64,000 nucleotides of DNA from NCBI RefSeq assembly GCF_013385635.1, contig NZ_JACAPR010000012.1:248001-312000 (forward strand). Direction: 5' to 3'. Below are positions 59,306 to 64,000 of the stretch, one piece after another; the first letter of the stretch is position 1, and each line of letters opens with the position of its first letter. This DNA comes from Pseudomonas gingeri. Lineage in GTDB: Bacteria; Pseudomonadota; Gammaproteobacteria; Pseudomonadales; Pseudomonadaceae. Made by a program: the position numbers and the translations under genes. A model generated the notes under the pieces. That model had not been told where the DNA came from and did not search any database. It saw only the letters and a program-made list of their open reading frames with translations.

Positions 59306-60366
59306 GCTTGATCCTCGGGTGCCGATTCCTGGGGTCCGGTCGGCGCGGGGTTGCGGGTGATGAACATCGCATCACCGTAACTGAAGAAGCGGTAGCCGTT
59401 GTCCACGGCGGCCTTGTAGGCGGCCATGGCTTCGGGGTAACCGGCGAAGGCCGAAACCAGCATCAGCAGCGTGGATTCGGGCAGGTGGAAGTTGGTGACC
59501 AGGGCGTCGACCACATGGAACGGCCGGCCCGGGTAGATAAAGATGTCGGTATCGCCACTGAACGGCTTGAGCACGCCATCACGGGCGGCGCTTTCCAGCG
59601 AGCGCACGCTGGTGGTGCCCACCGCGACCACCCGGCCACCGCGCGCGCGGCAGGCCGCGACGGCATCCACCACGTCCTGGCTGACTTCCAGCCATTCGTT
59701 GTGCATATGGTGGTCTTCGATCCGCTCCACGCGCACCGGCTGGAAGGTACCGGCGCCGACATGCAGGGTCACGAACGCGGTCTCGACGCCCTTGGCGGCA
59801 ATGGCCTCCAGCAGCGGCTGGTCGAAATGCAGGCCGGCAGTCGGCGCGGCCACGGCGCCCAGGCGTTCGGCATAGACCGTCTGATAACGCTCGCGGTCCG
59901 AGCCCTCGTCGGGACGGTCTATATAAGGAGGCAACGGCATATGACCGACGCGCTCCAGCAGGGGCAGCACTTCCTCGGCGAAACCCAGTTCGAACAGGGT
60001 GTCGTGACGGGCCAGCATCTCGGCCTCGCCACCGCCTTCGATGAGGATCTTCGAGCCGGGTTTGGGCGACTTGCTGGAGCGCACATGGGCCAGCACGCGG
60101 TGGCTGTCGAGCACCCGCTCCACAAGGATTTCCAGCTTGCCGCCGGAAGCTTTCTGGCCGAAAAGACGGGCTGGAATGACCCGGGTATTGTTGAACACCA
60201 TCAAGTCGCCGGGGCGTAAATGCTCAAGCAAATCAGTGAATTGACGGTGTGCCAGCGCGCCGCTGGGCCCATCCAGGGTCAGCAGGCGGCTATTGCGACG
60301 CTCGGCCAGCGGATGGCGAGCGATCAGGGAATCGGGGAGCTCGAAAGTAAAGTCAGCGACGCGCAT
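59302..60366 (-). CDS. queA: S-adenosylmethionine:tRNA ribosyltransferase-isomerase QueA
   Basis: A 354-residue protein with typical QueA segments: MRVADFTFELPDSLIARHPL, DLMVFNNTRVIPARLFG, PTAGLHFDQPLL, LHVGAGTFQPV and NFHLPESTLLMLVSAFAG. It turns preQ1 into epoxyqueuosine using SAM. Its end overlaps tgt, which supplies its substrate tRNA. Confidence 0.97.
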   Translation of the reverse strand: MRVADFTFELPDSLIARHPLAERRNSRLLTLDGPSGALAHRQFTDLLEHLRPGDLMVFNNTRVIPARLFGQKASGGKLEILVERVLDSHRVLAHVRSSKSPKPGSKILIEGGGEAEMLARHDTLFELGFAEEVLPLLERVGHMPLPPYIDRPDEGSDRERYQTVYAERLGAVAAPTAGLHFDQPLLEAIAAKGVETAFVTLHVGAGTFQPVRVERIEDHHMHNEWLEVSQDVVDAVAACRARGGRVVAVGTTSVRSLESAARDGVLKPFSGDTDIFIYPGRPFHVVDALVTNFHLPESTLLMLVSAFAGYPEAMAAYKAAVDNGYRFFSYGDAMFITRNPAPTGPQESAPEDQA

Positions 60367-60474
60367 GATGGGGTTCGTCTAGCAGGGCCGGAAAGTTTAG
60401 CGGAATTCGCCAAAATTGACCATGAAAGGCGATTGACCAACGGTAATCGCGTCTCTATACTTCGCCGCCATTGA

Positions 60475-60559
60475 GCCCTGATGGCGGAATTGGTAGACGC
60501 GGCGGATTCAAAATCCGTTTTCGAAAGGAGTGGGAGTTCGAGTCTCCCTCGGGGCACCA
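60475..60559 (+). tRNA. tRNA-Leu (anticodon CAA)
   Basis: An 85-base tRNA with acceptor GCCCTGA/TCGGGGC, D arm, seven-base anticodon loop TTCAAAA (anticodon CAA at 60509-60511), a long variable arm typical of leucine tRNA, TPsiC loop GTTCGAGT and encoded CCA (60557-60559). A good Rho-independent terminator follows. Confidence 0.97.
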
Positions 60560-60570
60560 AAATTAAAAAA

Positions 60571-60597
60571 GACCTTGAATTTCAAGGTCTTTTTTTT
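60571..60597 (+). terminator. tRNA-Leu terminator
   Basis: GACCTTGAA (60571-60579) and TTCAAGGTC (60581-60589) form a perfect stem followed by eight T (60590-60597). Confidence 0.92.
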
Positions 60598-60653
60598 CGT
60601 CTGCAGAAAAGCGGCCATCGTCCGCCACACACGACGACAGAGGACCCTGCATC

Positions 60654-60983
60654 ATGGAATCGTCACTGGAAACAGTCGCTCTTTTTGCCCTCAAGCTGGC
60701 TTATGAAAGCGAAGGCCAGAGCCCGATTTTGCGCGACGATCCGGTCATGAGTGACTATCAGCGGGACGTGTTCGACTTGCTGGTGCGCAACCGCGATGTC
60801 GGCGCTATCCAGCGGAAGATGAATGCGTGCATAACGGTGGCGCTGGACGCCGTGGGTGGAACGGACAAGCCCCTGGGGCGCGAACTGCACAGACTGGCAA
60901 CGGATTTCAGCCAGGCGCGGACCACCGAAGAAATGAATGCTCCGCTCGTCTTGCTCAAGGACTACCTGAAAGACATTCAGTGA
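60654..60983 (+). CDS. Hypothetical small protein
   Basis: A 109-residue, mostly helical acidic protein starting at ATG 60654 with AGAGGA about eight bases ahead. It has no membrane segment or recognised motif (MESSLETVALFALKLAYESE...VLLKDYLKDIQ). It stands alone between the tRNA terminator and the formate dehydrogenase leader. Function unknown. Confidence 0.65.
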   Translation: MESSLETVALFALKLAYESEGQSPILRDDPVMSDYQRDVFDLLVRNRDVGAIQRKMNACITVALDAVGGTDKPLGRELHRLATDFSQARTTEEMNAPLVLLKDYLKDIQ

Positions 60984-61357
60984 TGAGCTGCGCTCACCGT
61001 CCCCTCTCATGAATCAGGCGGAAGCCATGCTAAGTCGTTTTTTTTCGCCTCGTTTTTTTGCCGATTCCCCCGCCCGCCCCATGCCCCGGGCAACACCCTT
61101 CTATACTCAACGGTAGTCGCGGAAAGAACCGTGCACGTCGCTTTGGTGCCGATGAACCCAGGGCGGCGTGGCAAGCTGCCCCTTATGCCCTGAAGAGGTG
61201 CGGCAAAGACCGTACCGGGCCCAACAAGATGCCCGCTCAGGGTGCCTGGCCAACGGCCGACAATGCCACGATACCGTGACGTGGCGTGAATGCCGCAGCC
61301 GACACTTTCGGACAACCGACGACCTTGTGGTTTGTCCGTGACCGTGAGGAATGCTGT
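60984..61357 (+). promoter_or_regulatory. Promoter and long leader of fdsGBA, possible switching structure
   Basis: TATACT at 61102-61107 is a possible -10, giving a leader of about 240 bases before fdsG. GGGCGGC (61161-61167) can pair with GCTGCCC (61175-61181), while the overlapping CAGGGC (61159-61164) can instead pair with GCCCTG (61187-61192). These pairings exclude each other, as in regulatory leaders. No gene of size is in the stretch. I did not recognise a known riboswitch. Confidence 0.45.
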
Positions 61358-61834
61358 ATGCCTGATGAGATGCTGCACCTGCCGATGGTCAACAGCCTGC
61401 TGGAGCGCCACAAAGGCTCCCCCGGCGCGCTGTTGCCGATCCTTCATGAGATTCAGGCGGGCATCGGCTACATCCCCGATGCCGCCATCCCCGAGATTGC
61501 CCACGCCCTCAACCTGAGCCAGGCCGAAGTTCGCGGGGTGATCAGTTTCTACCACGACTTCCGCACCGCGCCCCCGGCCCGACATATCCTGCGCTTGTGC
61601 CGCGCCGAGTCGTGCCAGAGCCGCGGGGCCGAGCAATTGGCAGCGCAGCTGCGCGAGCGCCTGCAGCTAGACGATCACGGCAGCAGCGCCGACGGCAGCA
61701 TCAGCCTGCGCCCGGTCTATTGCCTCGGTGCCTGCGCCTGCTCCCCCGCCCTCGAACTGGATGGCCAGGTGCATGCACGGCTCAGCGCCGAACGCCTGGA
61801 TGCCCTGCTCGACGCCTGTCGGGAGGATGCATGA
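61358..61834 (+). CDS. fdsG: NAD-dependent formate dehydrogenase gamma subunit FdsG
   Basis: From ATG 61358 behind GAGGA the product has 158 residues. It is a NuoE-like thioredoxin-fold [2Fe-2S] protein with ligands Cys81, Cys86, Cys122 and Cys126 (CRAESC and CLGAC). It passes electrons between subunits of the cytosolic formate dehydrogenase. The next gene overlaps its stop. Confidence 0.9.
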   Translation: MPDEMLHLPMVNSLLERHKGSPGALLPILHEIQAGIGYIPDAAIPEIAHALNLSQAEVRGVISFYHDFRTAPPARHILRLCRAESCQSRGAEQLAAQLRERLQLDDHGSSADGSISLRPVYCLGACACSPALELDGQVHARLSAERLDALLDACREDA

Positions 61835-63393
61835 TGCCCAGCCTCTACCTGCCCGCCGACTCCCTGGCCCGCGCCGTCGGTGCCGATGACGTCGCCGCGG
61901 CCCTTGCCGCCCAGGCCAAGGAACGCCATCTGCCGCTGGATCTGCAACGCACCAGTTCCCGAGGCCTGTACTGGCTCGAACCACTGCTGGAAATCGACAG
62001 CCCGCAAGGCCGTCTCGGCTTCGGCCCGTTGACTGCCGCCGATGTGCCGTCGCTGCTCGACGCCCTGCAAGGCGATCCCTCCACCCATCCACTGGCCCTC
62101 GGCCTGGTGGAACAACTCCCCTACCTGAAAACCCAGCAACGCCTGCTGTTCGCCCGCGCCGGGATTACCCGACCGCTGTCCCTGGAGGATTACCGTGCCC
62201 ACGGCGGCTTCGAGGGCCTGACCCGGGCCATCGCCCTCGGCGACGAGCAGACCGCTACCGCCGTGTTCGATTCCGGCCTGCGCGGTCGTGGCGGCGCGGC
62301 CTTCCCCGCCGGGATCAAATGGCGCACGGTGCGTGGTACCCAGGCTGCGCAAAAGTACATCGTCTGCAACGCCGACGAAGGCGACTCCGGCACCTTCGCC
62401 GACCGTATGCTGATGGAAGGCGACCCCTTCCTGCTGATCGAGGGCATGGCCATTGCCGGCCTCACCGTCGGGGCCAGCTACGGCTACATCTATGTACGCT
62501 CGGAATATCCCCAGGCCGTGGCGACCTTGCGCGAAGCCCTGGACATCGCCCGCGCCGCCGGCTACCTCGGCGCCAATGTCAGCGGCAGCGGCCAGGCCTT
62601 CGACCTGGAAGTCCGCGTCGGTGCCGGCGCCTATATCTGTGGCGAGGAAACCGCGCTGCTGGACTCCCTCGAAGGCAAGCGCGGGATCGTCCGCGCCAAG
62701 CCGCCGATCCCCGCCCTGCAAGGCCTGTTCGGCCAGCCGACCCTGGTACACAACGTGCTGACCCTGGCCTCGGTGCCACTGATCCTGGCCAAGGGCGCGC
62801 AGTTCTATCGCGACTACGGCATGGGCCGCTCCCTGGGCACCATGCCCTTCCAGCTGGCGGGCAACATCCGTCACGGCGGCCTGGTCGAAAGGGCCTTTGG
62901 CCTGACCCTGCGCGAGCTGGTGGAAGACTATGGCGGCGGCACCGCCAGTGGCCGGCCGCTGAAGGCAGCCCAGGTCGGTGGCCCTCTCGGTGCCTGGGTG
63001 CCACCCGGGCAATTCGACACGCCGCTGGAGTACGAAGCCTTCGCCGCCATCGGTGCCATGCTCGGCCACGGTGGCGTGGTGGTGGCGGACGACAGCCTCG
63101 ACATGGCCCGCATGGCGCGCTTCGCCCTGCAGTTCTGCGCCGAGGAATCCTGTGGCAAATGCACCCCGTGCCGCATCGGCTCCACCCGCGGCGTGGAGGT
63201 CATCGATCGCCTGCTGGCCGCACCCGACCAGGGTGGTCGCGATGAACAGGCGATCATCCTCAAGGACCTGTGCGACACCCTGCAATACGGTTCGCTGTGT
63301 GCGTTGGGCGGCATGACCTCCTATCCGGTGGCCAGCGCCCTCAAGCATTTCCCCGCCGACTTCGGTCTGCAGCCCTCGGAGGCCGACCAATGA
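61834..63393 (+). CDS. fdsB: NAD-dependent formate dehydrogenase beta subunit FdsB
   Basis: I use the ATG at 61834 (GGAGG seven bases ahead); the ATG at 61831 is also possible. The product has 519 residues. A short thioredoxin-like N-terminus is followed by a NuoF-like core with GLRGRGGAAFPAGIKW (NAD/FMN), CNADEGDSGTFADR, GAGAYICGEETALLDSLEGKRG and the [4Fe-4S] site ESCGKCTPCRIG. It hands electrons from the formate site to NAD+. Confidence 0.93.
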   Translation: MPSLYLPADSLARAVGADDVAAALAAQAKERHLPLDLQRTSSRGLYWLEPLLEIDSPQGRLGFGPLTAADVPSLLDALQGDPSTHPLALGLVEQLPYLKTQQRLLFARAGITRPLSLEDYRAHGGFEGLTRAIALGDEQTATAVFDSGLRGRGGAAFPAGIKWRTVRGTQAAQKYIVCNADEGDSGTFADRMLMEGDPFLLIEGMAIAGLTVGASYGYIYVRSEYPQAVATLREALDIARAAGYLGANVSGSGQAFDLEVRVGAGAYICGEETALLDSLEGKRGIVRAKPPIPALQGLFGQPTLVHNVLTLASVPLILAKGAQFYRDYGMGRSLGTMPFQLAGNIRHGGLVERAFGLTLRELVEDYGGGTASGRPLKAAQVGGPLGAWVPPGQFDTPLEYEAFAAIGAMLGHGGVVVADDSLDMARMARFALQFCAEESCGKCTPCRIGSTRGVEVIDRLLAAPDQGGRDEQAIILKDLCDTLQYGSLCALGGMTSYPVASALKHFPADFGLQPSEADQ

Positions 63394-64000
63394 TCACTCT
63401 CTTCGACCCGAAAACCGATATCGACCTGGGCACCCCTGCCCGCGACAGCCAGGTGCAGGTCACCCTGACCATCGATGGCCGCAGCATCAGCGTGCCCGAA
63501 GGCACCTCGGTCATGCGCGCCGCCGCGTTGCTGGGCACCAGCATTCCGAAACTGTGCGCCACCGACAGCCTGGAAGCCTTCGGCTCCTGCCGCATGTGCC
63601 TGGTGGAGATCGACGGCATGCGCGGCTACCCGGCGTCCTGCACCACGCCGGTCAGCGAAGGCATGACCGTGCACACCCAGACGCCGAAGCTCGCCACCCT
63701 GCGGCGCAACGTCATGGAACTGTACATCTCCGATCACCCGCTGGACTGCCTGACCTGCTCGGCCAACGGCAACTGCGAGTTGCAGACCGTCGCCGGCCAG
63801 GTCGGCCTGCGGGAGGTGCGCTACGGCTACGAAGGTGAAAACCACCTCGCCGACAAGAAAGACACCTCCAATCCCTACTTCGACTACGACCCGAGCAAGT
63901 GCATCGTCTGCAACCGCTGCGTACGCGCCTGCGAAGAAACCCAGGGCACCTTTGCCCTGACCATCACCGGACGCGGTTTCGAATCGCGGGTCTCGGCCGC
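63390..64000 (+). CDS. fdsA: Formate dehydrogenase alpha subunit FdsA, partial (N-terminus)
   Basis: The first 203 codons are present and the gene runs off the right edge. Its ATG overlaps the fdsB stop (ATGA). The N-terminal [2Fe-2S] site is Cys56, 67, 70 and 84; a His-Cys-Cys-Cys cluster follows (His116, Cys120, 123, 129), then a CxxCxxCxxxC site at 171-181. The molybdopterin domain lies beyond the window. It oxidises formate to CO2. Confidence 0.92.
   Translation, partial: MITLFDPKTDIDLGTPARDSQVQVTLTIDGRSISVPEGTSVMRAAALLGTSIPKLCATDSLEAFGSCRMCLVEIDGMRGYPASCTTPVSEGMTVHTQTPKLATLRRNVMELYISDHPLDCLTCSANGNCELQTVAGQVGLREVRYGYEGENHLADKKDTSNPYFDYDPSKCIVCNRCVRACEETQGTFALTITGRGFESRVSA

Noticed and set aside
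60475..60559. tRNA-Leu as an attachment site of an integrated element
   Set aside because: No integrase gene and no second copy of the tRNA 3' end is visible in the 3.5 kb to the right; the next large genes are a core-like metabolic operon.
61102..61357. Assignment of the fdsGBA leader to a ZTP or molybdenum-cofactor riboswitch
   Set aside because: The stems are there, but I do not find the conserved core bases of either motif as I remember them. I keep it as an unassigned leader.

Overview
The window is a 64 kb piece of a high-GC gammaproteobacterial chromosome, almost certainly Pseudomonas of the fluorescens lineage. The evidence is the GC-rich codon use, the many REP elements of the Pseudomonas type (GTGGGAGCCGGCTTGCC and its complement), and a gene order that matches the Pseudomonas core genome from memory: queA-tgt-yajC-secDF, suhB, trmJ-cysE-iscRSUA-hscBA-fdx-iscX-ndk-rlmN-pilF-rodZ-ispG-hisS-yfgM-bamB-der, leuA, xseA, guaBA. 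I see no transposase, integrase, prophage or CRISPR array. The left end (1-1.3 kb) is AT-richer and looks like accessory DNA.

Layout, left to right. 1-2.0 kb: two overlapping unknown genes, one with a repeated propeller-like pattern, then a Pr6Pr-type membrane protein. 2.4-6.7 kb: a tightly overlapping minus-strand operon for an exported cupredoxin-like protein, an EAL phosphodiesterase with a degenerate GGDEF domain, a DUF3034 protein and a lipoprotein truncated hemoglobin. 7.0-12.6 kb: a Lon-family protease (AsrA-like) behind a near-consensus heat-shock promoter, a chagasin-type lipoprotein, a YhhN protein, and cmoA-cmoB for tRNA wobble-uridine modification. 12.7-14.6 kb: tadA coupled to a Tat-exported multicopper oxidase. 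14.8-23.1 kb: a complete trehalose PTS locus with a divergent repressor and two palindromic operators. 23.1-23.9 kb: a two-gene module that looks like an undescribed toxin-antitoxin-type operon. 24-31.6 kb: guaBA, a zinc-ribbon protein, a TauE/SafE permease next to a broken LysR gene, xseA and an M23 peptidase. 32-36 kb: leuA flanked by related REP blocks, and an omega-amidase/aminotransferase pair. 36-52.4 kb: the long minus-strand run der through iscR, then cysE and trmJ. 53-60 kb: suhB, a glycine-zipper protein, secDF-yajC, tgt and queA. 60.5-64 kb: tRNA-Leu(CAA), a small unknown gene, and the start of an NAD-dependent formate dehydrogenase operon (fdsGBA) with a long, possibly switching leader.

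How the parts work together. The trehalose block carries every PTS step: PEP to EI, HPr and EIIA on one polypeptide, then to the TreP EIIB, with a LamB-type porin and a phosphotrehalase. The isc block holds scaffold, desulfurase, chaperones and ferredoxin under a recognisable IscR-type promoter, and downstream Fe-S enzymes (RlmN, IspG) lie in the same direction. The tRNA modification genes cmoAB, tadA, trmJ, rlmN, tgt and queA are spread through the window. The items most worth testing are the 23.1-23.9 kb two-gene module with its operator inside the promoter, the cupredoxin/EAL/DUF3034/hemoglobin operon, a candidate small RNA between bamB and der, and the fdsGBA leader.
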